Shown here: in pieces, positions 46,242 through 55,072 of the stretch
How positions within the stretch are numbered: position 1 is the first letter of the stretch
Layout: each line of letters begins with the position of its first letter
Assembly (NCBI RefSeq): GCF_022811605.1
Contig: NZ_CP094533.1
Location: 1-64,000 of the forward strand
Reading direction: 5' to 3'
Source: Agromyces soli
Lineage (GTDB): Bacteria; Actinomycetota; Actinomycetes; Actinomycetales; Microbacteriaceae
DNA: 64,000 nucleotides
Translations under genes and position numbers: made by a program
The notes under the pieces: generated by a model
What the model saw: the letters and a program-made list of their open reading frames with translations, nothing else
What the model was told of the DNA's origin: nothing
The model's database searches: none

Positions 46242-46276
46242 CGCGCCCCGGTCGGCGCAGTGCCGACCGGGGCGCG
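46242..46276 (-). terminator. Stem-loop terminator behind the purine permease
   Basis: CGCGCCCCGGTCGGC-GCAGT-GCCGACCGGGGCGCG gives 15-bp perfect arms, 13 bp beyond the permease stop codon. Confidence 0.8.
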
Positions 46277-46289
46277 TCGATGGAGCGGC

Positions 46290-47780
46290 TCAGCCGGCGA
46301 TGAGGCTCTCGATCGGCCCGCGCACGAAGTACAGCGCGAAGCCGGCCGCGACGATCCACATCAGCCAGTGCACCTTGCGCGCCCGGCCGGACGCCGCGTT
46401 CACGAGCGCCCAGGAGATGAATCCCACGCCGATGCCGTTCGCGATCGAGTACGTGAGCGGCATCGTCACGATCGTGAGGAAGGCGGGCAGGGCGATCGCG
46501 AACTTGTCGAACTTGATCTCGCGGATCTGCCCCATCATCATCGCGCCGACCACGACGAGCGCGGCGGAGCCGACCTCGATCGGCACGACGAGGGTGAGCG
46601 GGGTGAGGAACATGGAGAGCAGGAACAGCACACCGACGACGATCGAGGCGAGCCCGGTGCGGGCGCCCTCGCCGATGCCCGAGGCACTGTCGACGTAGAC
46701 CGTGTTCGAGGAGGTGGAGGTCGCACCGCCCGCGATCGCGCCGGCGCCCTCGACGATGAACGCCGCCCGCAGCCGCGGGAAGGTGCCGTCCTTGTGCGCG
46801 AGCCCGGCGTTCTTCGCGAGCCCGGTCATCGTGCCCATCGCGTCGAAGAAGTTCGAGAACACGAGGGTGAAGATGAGCATCGTCGCCGACAGCGCGCCGA
46901 TGCGGCCGAAGGAGCCGAAGAGGTCGAACTGCCCGACGAGCCCGAAGTCGGGCACGGTGAACAGCGCGGTCGGCAGCTCGGGGATCGTCATGTGCCAGCC
47001 GTTCGGGTCCTCGAAGGAGGGGCCGAGCTTCAGCAGCGCCTGGGCGATGATCGCGACGATGGTGGTCACGACGATGCCGATCAGGATGCCGCCGGGCACG
47101 CGGCGCGCGACGAGGATGCCGATCAGCACGAGGCCGAGCAGGAAGATGAGCGTCGGCACCGAGGTGATCGAGCCGGCGTCGCCGAGCTGCACGGGCGGGC
47201 CGCCGGGGGTGCGGTTCACGAAGCCGGAGTCGACGAAGCCGATGAAGGCGATGAACAGACCGATGCCGACCGTGATCGCGGCCTTGAGCGCCTGCGGCAC
47301 CGCGCGGAAGATCGCCGTCCGCGCGCCGGTGGCGCCGAGCAGCACGATGATGATGCCGTTGATCACGACGAGGCCCATCGCCTCCGGCCAGGTGACCTGG
47401 CCCACGACCGAGACGGCGAGGAAGGAGTTGATGCCGAGGCCCGCCGCGAGCGCGAAGGGCAGCCGGGCGAAGACGCCGAACAAGATCGTCATGAGGCCGG
47501 CGGTGAGGCCGGTCGCCGCGCCGATCTGGGCGGCGTCGAGGGCATTGCCCGCGACGTCCTCGGTGCCGCCGAGGATCAGCGGGTTCAGGATGACGATGTA
47601 CGCCATCGTCACGAAGGTGACGATGCCGCCTCGGATCTCGCGCCCGAACGTGGAGCCGCGCCGGGTGATCTCGAAGAAGCGGTCGATCGCGTTCTTCGGC
47701 TCGCCGTCGACCGTGGTGGTCGCGCCGGTGGGCAGCGGGTCGGGGATGGGCGTCGCGGTGCTGTCGGTGTGCTGGGTCAC
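46290..47780 (-). CDS. NCS2 purine permease (AzgA-like guanine/hypoxanthine)
   Basis: A 496-aa membrane transporter with about 12-14 TM segments. FARLPFALAAGLGINSFLA, MTGLAKNAGLAH, EGAGAIAGGATSTSSNTVYVDSASGIGEGARTGLA and VGAMMMGQIREI are conserved in the AzgA-like branch of NCS2, proton symporters for guanine, hypoxanthine and adenine. The guanine deaminase gene lies 12 bp upstream in the same operon, supporting guanine uptake. Confidence 0.92.
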   Translation of the reverse strand: MTQHTDSTATPIPDPLPTGATTTVDGEPKNAIDRFFEITRRGSTFGREIRGGIVTFVTMAYIVILNPLILGGTEDVAGNALDAAQIGAATGLTAGLMTILFGVFARLPFALAAGLGINSFLAVSVVGQVTWPEAMGLVVINGIIIVLLGATGARTAIFRAVPQALKAAITVGIGLFIAFIGFVDSGFVNRTPGGPPVQLGDAGSITSVPTLIFLLGLVLIGILVARRVPGGILIGIVVTTIVAIIAQALLKLGPSFEDPNGWHMTIPELPTALFTVPDFGLVGQFDLFGSFGRIGALSATMLIFTLVFSNFFDAMGTMTGLAKNAGLAHKDGTFPRLRAAFIVEGAGAIAGGATSTSSNTVYVDSASGIGEGARTGLASIVVGVLFLLSMFLTPLTLVVPIEVGSAALVVVGAMMMGQIREIKFDKFAIALPAFLTIVTMPLTYSIANGIGVGFISWALVNAASGRARKVHWLMWIVAAGFALYFVRGPIESLIAG

Positions 47781-47792
47781 GTCCGTCTCCGC

Positions 47793-48323
47793 TCAGTACT
47801 CGATGCGGGTGGCGGTGTGCTGCCACTCGGTGAAGGGGGCGACCCGCTCGGCGGGCGGCAGCTCGATGTCGGCGACCGGCATGACGGCGCGGTCGGAGTC
47901 GTCGCCCTCGAAGTAGCGGTAGAAGACCGCGTCGTCGAAGCCGGCATCGGCCGCGTCGTGGCGGCTCGCCGCGAAGTAGACGCGGTCGATGCGGGCCCAG
48001 AGCGAGGAGGCGAGGCACATCGGGCAGGGCTCGCAGCTCGTGTAGAGCACGGCGCCGGAGAGGTCGAAGTCGCCGATCCCCTGGCAGGCGGCGCGGATGG
48101 CCGAGACCTCGGCGTGGGCGGTGGGGTCGAGGTTCGCCGTGACCCGGTTGACGCCCTCGAAGACCCGTCCGTCGGCGGTGACGACGATCGCGCCGAACGG
48201 GCCGCCGGAGCGGCGCACGTTCTCGGTGGCGAGCGCGACGGCTCGGGCGAGGTACTGGGCGGGCGTCGGCTCTGCGCCGTCGGGCGCCGTGCCGGCCGTG
48301 GTGGTGGTACCGAGCGATTCCAT
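47793..48323 (-). CDS. guaD: Guanine deaminase (cytidine-deaminase fold)
   Basis: A 176-aa zinc deaminase converting guanine to xanthine. TAHAEVSAIRAACQ holds the His ligand and proton-shuttle Glu, TSCEPCPMCLASSLWARIDRVYFAASRHDAADAGFDD the two Cys ligands and the B. subtilis GuaD-type substrate region; the C-terminal RIEY matches that family too. AAGGA lies 9 nt before the chosen ATG; one three codons upstream is possible. Confidence 0.92.
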   Translation of the reverse strand: MESLGTTTTAGTAPDGAEPTPAQYLARAVALATENVRRSGGPFGAIVVTADGRVFEGVNRVTANLDPTAHAEVSAIRAACQGIGDFDLSGAVLYTSCEPCPMCLASSLWARIDRVYFAASRHDAADAGFDDAVFYRYFEGDDSDRAVMPVADIELPPAERVAPFTEWQHTATRIEY

Positions 48324-48520
48324 GAAAAGCATCCTTGCTCTCGGAGTCCGACCGGGCGTCTGGGTCCGCGGCGTCTGTTCGGCGCCGGCGTGATCGTCGT
48401 CGATCCGTTCGGGTCTGCTGGGCTTTCGCGCCGGGCGGCTTCGTGGCGGCTCGGCGACTGGTCGAGGCTAACAGCCACCAATCCCGGGGTCTACACGTTT
48501 TTGGAAGTTTGATTCTGAAA

Positions 48521-48570
48521 TACGGAAAAGTTGATTGCACTTCCGCAGATGCGGAAGTATTGTCACTGCT
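48521..48570 (+). promoter_or_regulatory. Operator and leaderless promoter before the HTH-Mop gene
   Basis: TACGGAAA (48521-48528) is followed by the dyad CTTCCGC-AGAT-GCGGAAG (48540-48557) and the -10 hexamer TATTGT (48558-48563), exactly 7 nt before the ATG, a leaderless arrangement. The dyad abuts the -10, as expected for repression. The rest of 48324-48520 shows no gene. Confidence 0.7.
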
Positions 48571-48978
48571 ATGGCGCAATATCGGATCAGTGAGGCCGCC
48601 GATCTCCTCGGCGTGAGCGACGACACCGTTCGGCGGTGGGTGCAGGACGGGCTGCTGAGCGTCTCGAAGGACGACGCCGGCCGCCAGGTCGTGCCCGGTC
48701 GCGAGCTCGCCGCGAGGGCGCAGGCCATCGCGGCGACCATCACCGACCGGTCCCATGTGCGCCGTAGCGCCCGCAACCGCTTCGTCGGTCTCGTCACCAA
48801 GGTCGAGATCGCCGGACTGATGGCCCAGGTCGAGCTGCAGTGCGGCCCGAACCGGGTCGTCTCCCTCATGTCGGCCGAGGCCGCCCGCGAGATGGAGCTC
48901 GAGATCGGTTCGCGCGGCGTGGCCGTGGTCAAGGCGACCACGGTCATCATCGAGACGGAAGAGGATCCCTCGTCGTGA
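48571..48978 (+). CDS. HTH-Mop molybdate-responsive regulator
   Basis: A 135-aa protein. Residues ~1-55 are a MerR/excisionase-type HTH (YRISEAADLLGVSDDTVRRWVQDGLLSV), residues ~65-130 a Mop/TOBE molybdate-binding domain (RNRFVGLVTKVEIAGLMAQVELQCGPNRVVSLMS to VVKATTVIIE). It resembles a minimal ModE-type regulator and probably senses molybdate and controls modABC, with which it overlaps by 4 bp. No Shine-Dalgarno is present; a -10 hexamer ends 7 nt before the ATG. Confidence 0.88.
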   Translation: MAQYRISEAADLLGVSDDTVRRWVQDGLLSVSKDDAGRQVVPGRELAARAQAIAATITDRSHVRRSARNRFVGLVTKVEIAGLMAQVELQCGPNRVVSLMSAEAAREMELEIGSRGVAVVKATTVIIETEEDPSS

Positions 48979-49868
48979 CCCTGCAGCACCGCACGTCCCG
49001 CAGCACCCGCAGCACCGTCAGCTCCGCCCCTGCCCGCAGCCGTCCGCGTCGCGTCGGCGCGGGCCTCGGCGTCGCCATCGCCGCCGCCGTTCTCCTGGCC
49101 GGCTGCGCCGCGGGAGGGCAGCCCGCCCCGAGCCCCACCGAGCGCGCCGGCGCCGACGAACCCGCTCTGACCGGCGAGCTCACGATCTACGCCGCCGCCT
49201 CGCTCAGCGGCGCCTTCGACGAGCTCGCCGCGCAGTTCGAGACCGAGCACCCGGATCTCGACGTCGTGCCCATCACCTACGACGGCTCCTCCGTGCTCGC
49301 CACGCAGCTCATCGAGGGCGCGCCCGCCGACGTCTTCGCCTCGGCCGACGAGAAGAACATGGCGAAGGTGCTGGACGCCGGCCTCGCCGAGTCCGCCGAC
49401 GACTTCGCCACGAACGTGCTCGAGATCGTGGTCGCCCCCGGCAACCCGCTCGGCATCGAGGGGCTCGACGCCCTCGCCGACGGCGCCACGACGACCGCCG
49501 ACGGCCGGCCGGCGACGGTCGTGCTCTGCGCGCCCGAGGTGCCCTGCGGCGCCGCCTCGCAGACGCTCATCCAGGCCGCCGGCCTCACGCTGACCCCCGC
49601 GAGCGAGGAGCAGAACGTCACCGCCGTGCTCACCAAGGTGAAGTCCGGCGAGGCCGATGCGGGGCTCGTCTACGTCACCGACGTGAAGGCCGCGGGCGAC
49701 GCGGTCGAGGGCGTCGAGATCGCGAACGCCGCCGACGCGACCAACGTCTACCCGCTGACCGCGCTCAGCGCTGCACCGAACCCGGAGGCGGCGGCCGCCT
49801 TCGTGGCGTTCGTCACCTCGAAGGCCGGCCAGCAGGTGCTCGCCTCCTTCGGCTTCGGAGCGCCGTGA
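48975..49868 (+). CDS. modA: Molybdate ABC transporter substrate-binding lipoprotein
   Basis: A 297-aa lipoprotein. A long basic N-terminus and signal helix end in lipobox LLAGC near residue 43; LTIYAAASLSGAFDELAAQFE and VPITYDGSSVLATQLIEGAPADVFASADEKNM are the oxyanion-binding strands of ModA. It captures molybdate or tungstate. GTG start within the stop of the regulator. Confidence 0.95.
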   Translation: MTLQHRTSRSTRSTVSSAPARSRPRRVGAGLGVAIAAAVLLAGCAAGGQPAPSPTERAGADEPALTGELTIYAAASLSGAFDELAAQFETEHPDLDVVPITYDGSSVLATQLIEGAPADVFASADEKNMAKVLDAGLAESADDFATNVLEIVVAPGNPLGIEGLDALADGATTTADGRPATVVLCAPEVPCGAASQTLIQAAGLTLTPASEEQNVTAVLTKVKSGEADAGLVYVTDVKAAGDAVEGVEIANAADATNVYPLTALSAAPNPEAAAAFVAFVTSKAGQQVLASFGFGAP

Positions 49869-50695
49869 CCCGAGTCGTGCACGCGCCCCGCGGCGGCATC
49901 GCCGTCGCGGGGCGCTTCCCCGGCTGGCTGTACCTGCCGGCCGGTCTCGGCGCCGCCGTGCTGCTGCTGCCGCTCGCGGCGCTGCTCGTGCGGCTCGACT
50001 GGGCGGGCGTCCCCGCGGCCATCACCTCCCCCGAGGCGCTGCAGGCGCTCGGGCTCTCCCTCGCGACCGCGAGCTGGGCGACGCTCGCCTGCATCGTGCT
50101 CGGCGTCCCGCTCGCGCTCGTCATCGCCCGCAGCGGTCGCGGCACCGCCGCCGCACTGCGCACGCTCGTGACCCTGCCGCTCGTGCTGCCCCCGCTCGTC
50201 GGCGGCATCGCCCTGCTCTCGCTCCTCGGCCGCACCGGGCTCTTCGGCGAGGTGCTCGCCGTCTGGGGCATCCGCATCCCCTTCACGACCGCCGCCGTCG
50301 TCATCGCCCAGGTCTTCGTCGCCCTGCCCTTCCTCGTGATCTCCGTCGAGGGCGCGCTGCGCACCGCCGGCACCCGTTTCGAGGGCGTCGCCGCGGGCCT
50401 CGGCGCCGGCCGCTTCACCGTCTTCCGGCGGATCACCCTGCCCCTCGTCGCCCCCGGCCTCCTCGCCGGCGCCGTGCTCTGCTTCGCCCGGGCGCTCGGC
50501 GAGTTCGGCGCGACCGCCCTCTTCGCCGGCAACGCGGCCGGTACGACGCGCACGATGCCGCTCGCGATCTACACGGCCTTCAACGGCGCCGGGGTCAGCG
50601 AGGACACGGCGATCGCCCTGTCGCTCATGCTCATCGCCGTGGCGATCGCGGTGCTCGTGCTGATGCGCGGCTGGCGAGCGGACGCCCCGCGATGA
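49865..50695 (+). CDS. modB: Molybdate ABC transporter permease
   Basis: A 276-aa permease with about 6 TM segments and the EAA loop (EGVAAGLGAGRFTVFRRITLPLVAPGLLAG, residues ~170-200). LPLVLPPLVGGIALL and ARALGEFGATALFAGN are ModB hallmarks. GTG start overlaps modA by 4 bp and the stop overlaps modC by 4 bp. Confidence 0.95.
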   Translation: MTRVVHAPRGGIAVAGRFPGWLYLPAGLGAAVLLLPLAALLVRLDWAGVPAAITSPEALQALGLSLATASWATLACIVLGVPLALVIARSGRGTAAALRTLVTLPLVLPPLVGGIALLSLLGRTGLFGEVLAVWGIRIPFTTAAVVIAQVFVALPFLVISVEGALRTAGTRFEGVAAGLGAGRFTVFRRITLPLVAPGLLAGAVLCFARALGEFGATALFAGNAAGTTRTMPLAIYTAFNGAGVSEDTAIALSLMLIAVAIAVLVLMRGWRADAPR

Positions 50696-51846
50696 GCGCC
50701 GCAGCGGAGCGCCGGACGGATGCCTCGGCTGCCGGGGCGGCCCCGGACGCCGGGCTCGTCGCCGAGCTCGAGGTGGAGCGCGGCGGCTTCCGCCTGGACG
50801 CCGCCGTCGCGGTCGGTCCCGACGAGGTGCTCGCCGTGCTCGGCCCGAACGGCTCGGGCAAGTCGACGCTGCTCGCCGCGATCGCGGGGCACGTGCCGGT
50901 CGACCGCGGCGAGGTGCGGGTGGGCGGGCGCCTCCTCGGCGGCGCCGGCGCTGGCGAGGTGCCGCTCGCGGCCCGCCGCATCGGCCTGCTCGGCCAGCAG
51001 GCGCTGCTGTTCCCGCACCTCAGCGCGCTCGAGAACGTCGCCTTCGGCCCGCGCGCGCAGGGCGCCGGTCGCCGGGACGCCCGCGCCGAGGCGGCCGGAT
51101 GGCTCGAGCGGGTCGGCCTCGCCGGCTTCGAGCGCCGTCGGCCGGCCGAGCTGTCCGGGGGCCAGCAGCAGCGCGTCGCACTCGCCCGCACGCTCGCGGC
51201 GAGGCCGGCGGCGCTGCTCCTCGACGAGCCGTTCGCGGCGCTCGACGTCGAGGCGGCGGCGGGCATGCGGCGGCTCGTCCGCGAGCATCGGGCGGCCCTC
51301 GGCATCCCGATGCTGCTCGTCACCCACGATCCGCTCGATGCGCTCGTGCTCGCGGGCCGCGCCGCCATCCTGCAGGCCGGTCGCATCGTCGACGAGGGGC
51401 CGATCGCCCGCGTGCTCGGGCATCCGCGGACGCCGTTCATCGCCGCCCTCGCGGGCGTGGACCTCGTCGAGGGCGTCGCGCTCGACGCCGCGACGGTGCG
51501 CAGCGACGGCGGCCTCGTGCTGCGCGCGGCGGAACCGGCCGGGCTCGTCACCGGGGCGCCGGCCTCCGCCGTGTTCGCGCCGGGCTCGGTGCACGTGCGG
51601 GCCGCGGACGCGGGGGCCCCGGCGGGCGGGGCTGCGGCGGCCGGTGAGCCCAGCGCGAACCACTGGTCCGGCACCGTCGCGAGCCTCGAACCCACGGGCG
51701 GCGGCGTGCGCATCGTCACCGCCGAACAGCCGGGCGTCGCCGTCGACGTGCCGACCGCCGCGGCCGTCGCGCTGGACCTCGAAGCGGGCGCGGCCCTCGC
51801 GTTCCGGATCGAGCCCGCCGACGTGTCGGTGCGCCCGCTCGGCTGA
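50692..51846 (+). CDS. modC: Molybdate ABC transporter ATPase
   Basis: A 384-aa ATPase. Walker [10 protein letters not shown], signature [15 protein letters not shown], Walker [11 protein letters not shown], then a TOBE/Mop-like C-terminal domain from residue ~290 that can bind molybdate for feedback inhibition. An Ala/Gly/Pro-rich stretch lies near residue 300. Completes modABC. Confidence 0.94.
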   Translation: MSAAAERRTDASAAGAAPDAGLVAELEVERGGFRLDAAVAVGPDEVLAVLGPNGSGKSTLLAAIAGHVPVDRGEVRVGGRLLGGAGAGEVPLAARRIGLLGQQALLFPHLSALENVAFGPRAQGAGRRDARAEAAGWLERVGLAGFERRRPAELSGGQQQRVALARTLAARPAALLLDEPFAALDVEAAAGMRRLVREHRAALGIPMLLVTHDPLDALVLAGRAAILQAGRIVDEGPIARVLGHPRTPFIAALAGVDLVEGVALDAATVRSDGGLVLRAAEPAGLVTGAPASAVFAPGSVHVRAADAGAPAGGAAAAGEPSANHWSGTVASLEPTGGGVRIVTAEQPGVAVDVPTAAAVALDLEAGAALAFRIEPADVSVRPLG

Positions 51847-51896
51847 CGGCGCGCTCCCGGGGCGGTGTTACGGTAGACGCCCACGAGGGGGTGACG

Positions 51897-52988
51897 ATGA
51901 CGATCTCGACGCCGGCGCGAGCCGGGACGGGCGGAGCCAGGCGGCTGCCGGCCTCCGGCGAGCTGCCCGATCGGCTCGGCCGCCCCATGCGGGACCTGCG
52001 CATCTCGATCACCGATCGCTGCAACTTCCGCTGCGTCTACTGCATGCCGAAGGCCGTATTCGGCCGCGACTACGCCTTCCTCGACCGCGACGAGCTGCTG
52101 AGCTTCGACGAGATCGTGCGGATCGCCCGGGTGGCCGCCGCGCACGGCGTCGAGAAGCTCCGGCTGACCGGCGGCGAGCCGCTGCTGCGCCGGGGCGTCG
52201 AGGAGCTCGTGGCCCGGCTCGCCGAGCTGCGCACGCCCGACGGGCGGCCGCTCGAGCTCGCGCTCACCACCAACGGCGCCGCCCTCGCGGTGAAGGCCGG
52301 CGCCCTCCGGGACGCCGGGCTCACCCGGGTCACGGTCTCGCTCGACTCGCTCGACGATGCCAAGTTCCAGGAGATGAACGACGTGCGCTTCCCGGTGGCG
52401 CGGGTGCTCGCCGGCATCGACGCCGCCCACGAGGCGGGGCTCGGCCCGATCAAGCTGAACATGGTCGTCAAGCGCGGGCTGAACGACGACGAGGTCGTCG
52501 CCATGGCCAGGCACTTCAAGGGCACCCCGTACACGCTGCGCTTCATCGAGTACATGGACGTCGGAACCTCGAACGGCTGGGACCTCGCCGAGGTCGTCCC
52601 GTCCGCAGAGATCGTCGAACGGATCGGCGCCGAGCTGCCGCTCGTGGCCGTCGGGCGCTCCGCCCCAGGCGAGACGGCGGCGCGCTGGCGCTACGCCGAC
52701 GGCGAGGGCGAGATCGGCGTCATCTCGAGTGTGACGAACGCGTTCTGCGGCACCTGCAACCGCGCCAGGATCTCGACCGAGGGGCGTCTGTTCACCTGCC
52801 TCTTCGCGAGCGAGGGCCACGATCTGCGGGCCCTCCTCCGCGGCGGGGCCGACGACGCCGAGCTCGCCCGGGCGATGGGCGCGATCTGGGGCGCGCGCGA
52901 CGACCGCTACTCCGAGCTGCGGGCGACCCTCACCCCCGAGCTGCGGGCCGCCCGGCAGAAGATCGAGATGAGCTACATCGGCGGCTGA
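51897..52988 (+). CDS. moaA: GTP 3',8-cyclase MoaA
   Basis: A 363-aa radical-SAM enzyme starting molybdopterin synthesis. CNFRCVYC (Cx3Cx2C) binds the SAM cluster, LTGGEPLLR follows, and [18 protein letters not shown] holds the second 4Fe-4S cluster; the C-terminal GG is present. The ATG was preferred over GTG two codons earlier because GAGGGG lies 6 nt before it. TACGGT at 51869-51874 is a likely -10, giving it its own promoter 50 bp after modC. Confidence 0.96.
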   Translation: MTISTPARAGTGGARRLPASGELPDRLGRPMRDLRISITDRCNFRCVYCMPKAVFGRDYAFLDRDELLSFDEIVRIARVAAAHGVEKLRLTGGEPLLRRGVEELVARLAELRTPDGRPLELALTTNGAALAVKAGALRDAGLTRVTVSLDSLDDAKFQEMNDVRFPVARVLAGIDAAHEAGLGPIKLNMVVKRGLNDDEVVAMARHFKGTPYTLRFIEYMDVGTSNGWDLAEVVPSAEIVERIGAELPLVAVGRSAPGETAARWRYADGEGEIGVISSVTNAFCGTCNRARISTEGRLFTCLFASEGHDLRALLRGGADDAELARAMGAIWGARDDRYSELRATLTPELRAARQKIEMSYIGG

Positions 52989-53015
52989 GGCGCGGCCGCG
53001 TTCGCCGGGGCGCTG

Positions 53016-53576
53016 CTACAGGCCGACCCACTCCGAGACGCCGTCGTCGAAGTGCTGCCGCTTCCAGATCGGCACCTCCTGCTTCACGAGTTCGACGAGG
53101 CGCTCGCACGCGTCGAACGCCTGCGCCCGATGCCCCGCGCCGGCGGCCGCGACGAGCGCGACGTCGCCGATCACGAGGTCGCCGACCCGGTGGGCCGCGG
53201 CGACCGCGAAGCCCGTCTCCTCGCGGATGCGCCGGACGCAGTCGGCGAGGAAGCGCTCCGCCTCGGGGTGGCCGCGGTAGTCGAGCGCGCGCACGGCCCG
53301 GCCGCCATCGTGGTCGCGCACGACCCCGTGGAACACGACGACGGCGCCCGAGGCGTCGTGCTCGACCGCCCGGCGCACGGCCTCGGCGTCGAGCGGAGCC
53401 TCGGAGACGACGGCGTAGAGCTCGGTGCGGTCGGGACTGGTGCGGTCGGGACTGGGCATCGCTGGCTCGCTTCCGCTGCGGTTCATCGGGTCTGCGTGGG
53501 TCATCGGGTCTGCGTGGGTCATCGGGTCTGCGTGGGTCATCGGGTCTGCGTGGGTCATCGGGTCTGAAGGCGTCAT
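53016..53576 (-). CDS. moaE: Molybdopterin synthase catalytic subunit MoaE
   Basis: Up to 186 aa. The core (~145 aa) has ASGAVVVFHGVVRDHDGGR, LDYRGHPEAERFL, AAAHRVGDLVIGDVALVAAAGAGHRAQAF and VPIWKRQHFDDG with the catalytic Lys. The N-terminus carries four in-frame copies of MTHADP from an 18-bp repeat. The ATG overlapping the moeZ stop (ATGA) is used here; each repeat offers another ATG, and the ATG at 53457-53459, with GGAAG upstream, would give a normal-length 147-aa protein. Start uncertain, function secure. Confidence 0.9.
   Translation of the reverse strand: MTPSDPMTHADPMTHADPMTHADPMTHADPMNRSGSEPAMPSPDRTSPDRTELYAVVSEAPLDAEAVRRAVEHDASGAVVVFHGVVRDHDGGRAVRALDYRGHPEAERFLADCVRRIREETGFAVAAAHRVGDLVIGDVALVAAAGAGHRAQAFDACERLVELVKQEVPIWKRQHFDDGVSEWVGL
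53483..53572. repeat. In-frame 18-bp tandem repeat in the moaE start region
   Basis: Four perfect copies of TCATCGGGTCTGCGTGGG (53483-53554) and a degenerate fifth. On the coding strand each encodes MTHADP and carries its own ATG. Confidence 0.95.
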
Positions 53577-54721
53577 CGGATGAGGTACTCCGCGCCGAGC
53601 GCGGCGAAGCGGTCGAGGCCGCCGTCGAGGGAGACGACGTCGACGTGCCCGCGCGCGGCGAGCGCTGCGGCCGCTCGGGCCGAACGCACCCCGAGCTCGC
53701 AGTACACGATGAGCGGGCCCGGCGCGTCCTCGGGCTCCGCACCGCCGAGCAGCTCGCCGAGCGGCACGAGCTCGCTGCCGGCGATGCGCCGGAGCTCCGT
53801 CTCGGCCGGCTCCCGCACGTCGAGCAGGCGCAACCGCTCGCCGGCGCGCAGCCGGCGCAGGAGTTCCGCGGCCGAGATCGCCGCGGTCGGGGCATCCGCG
53901 GAGGCGCCCTGGGGAGCCAGCCCGCAGAAGCGCTCGTAGTCGACGAGCCCGGTGACCTCGGCGGCGTCGGGGTCGACGCCGTAGGGGATCTCGCGGCTGC
54001 GCCCGCTCAGCGCGTCGTAGCTCAGCACCCGCCCGATGAGCGGCTCGCCGATGCCCGTGACGAGCTTCACCACCTCGCCCGCGAGCATGGCGCCGATCGT
54101 GAGGCAGAGCGTCGGCAGCACGCCGCCGAGCTCGCAGGAGGGCACCTCGCCGGGCGCCGGCGGCGTCGGGAACAGGTCGCGGTAGCCGGGCCCGTGCCCC
54201 CGCCAGGCGACGCCGAGCTGCCCCTGGAAGCGCAGGATCGCGCCCCACACGAGCGGCACGCCGGCGAGGTGCGCGGCGTCGTTCGCAAGGTAGCGGGTGG
54301 GGAAGTTGTCGCTGCCGTCGACGACGAGGTCGTAGTCGGCGAGGATGCCGGGCAGGTTCGCCGCCGTCAGGCGCACGCGGTGACGCACGACCCGGCATTC
54401 CGGGTCGATCGCCGCGACCGTGTCGGCGAGCGAGTCGACCTTCGGGCGGCCGAGGTCGGCGACGCCGTGGCTGAGCTGCCTCGGCAGGTTGCTGAGCTCG
54501 ACGTCGTCGTCGTCGGCGAGGCCGATCGTGCCGACGCCAGAGCCCGCGAGCGCGGGCACGACGGCGCTGCCGAGGCCGCCGGCGCCGATGACGAGCACGC
54601 GGGCGGCGGCGAGGCGGCGTTGCGCGTCCTCGCCGTACCCGGGCAGCATGAGCTGACGGCTGTGCCGGCTCACGCGCTCGGCGCTGAGCGGCGCGCCTGG
54701 CGCGACGAGCGGCTGGGTCAT
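53573..54721 (-). CDS. moeZ: Adenylyltransferase/sulfurtransferase (MoeZ/MoeB-rhodanese)
   Basis: A 382-aa E1-like enzyme that adenylates and sulfurates the MoaD C-terminus. SRQLMLPGYGEDAQRRLAAARVLVIGAGGLGSAV starts the nucleotide site, DNFPTRYLANDA and LPRQLSHGV follow; the C-terminal ~110 residues are a rhodanese domain with YCELGVRSA (active Cys). The paired CxxC zinc motifs of E. coli MoeB are missing, as in mycobacterial MoeZ. It may also serve other sulfur carriers. Confidence 0.92.
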   Translation of the reverse strand: MTQPLVAPGAPLSAERVSRHSRQLMLPGYGEDAQRRLAAARVLVIGAGGLGSAVVPALAGSGVGTIGLADDDDVELSNLPRQLSHGVADLGRPKVDSLADTVAAIDPECRVVRHRVRLTAANLPGILADYDLVVDGSDNFPTRYLANDAAHLAGVPLVWGAILRFQGQLGVAWRGHGPGYRDLFPTPPAPGEVPSCELGGVLPTLCLTIGAMLAGEVVKLVTGIGEPLIGRVLSYDALSGRSREIPYGVDPDAAEVTGLVDYERFCGLAPQGASADAPTAAISAAELLRRLRAGERLRLLDVREPAETELRRIAGSELVPLGELLGGAEPEDAPGPLIVYCELGVRSARAAAALAARGHVDVVSLDGGLDRFAALGAEYLIR

Positions 54722-54780
54722 CCGGTCAGTGTACTCGCGGCGCTTTTCCGCGTGGCGGATGCCGGATTCCGCCGTTCGGG

Positions 54781-54793
54781 TAGCATCGAGCCC
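54781..54793 (+). promoter_or_regulatory. Leaderless promoter of moaD
   Basis: The hexamer TAGCAT (54781-54786) ends 7 nt before the moaD ATG, the arrangement typical of actinobacterial leaderless transcripts; no Shine-Dalgarno is present. Confidence 0.6.
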
Positions 54794-55039
54794 ATGACCC
54801 TCGTGACCGTGCGCTACTTCGCGGCCGCCGCTGACGCCGCGGGCTGCGAGGAGGAGCGGCTGGAGCTCGGCGAGGCGACCGTCGGCGCGCTCCGAGAGCT
54901 GCTCGCCGAGCGCTACGGCGAGCCCATGCAGCGGGTGCTCCGCAACGGCTCCTTCCTCGTCGACGGCACGGTGCGCCGCGACCCGGCCACGCCCATCGGC
55001 GCCGCGGTCGATCTGCTGCCGCCGTTCGCCGGCGGCTGA
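54794..55039 (+). CDS. moaD: Molybdopterin synthase sulfur carrier subunit MoaD
   Basis: An 81-aa ubiquitin-fold protein: TVRYFAAAADAAGCEEERLEL, then AVDLLPPFAGG with the C-terminal Gly-Gly that becomes thiocarboxylate. Acts with MoaE. It lies divergent from moeZ with a 72-bp gap. An internal Cys in AAGCEEE is common in actinobacterial members. Confidence 0.93.
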   Translation: MTLVTVRYFAAAADAAGCEEERLELGEATVGALRELLAERYGEPMQRVLRNGSFLVDGTVRRDPATPIGAAVDLLPPFAGG

Positions 55040-55060
55040 GCCGCCGAGGCATCCGCCGTT

Positions 55061-55072
55061 TAGGCTGAACGC
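55061..55072 (+). promoter_or_regulatory. Leaderless promoter of moeA
   Basis: TAGGCT (55061-55066) ends 6 nt before the moeA ATG; only 33 bp separate moaD and moeA, so moeA can be transcribed on its own as well as from moaD. Confidence 0.55.

Noticed and set aside
53483..53572. CRISPR-like direct repeats in the moaE start region
   Set aside because: Units are contiguous 18-bp tandem copies without spacers and are in frame with a gene.
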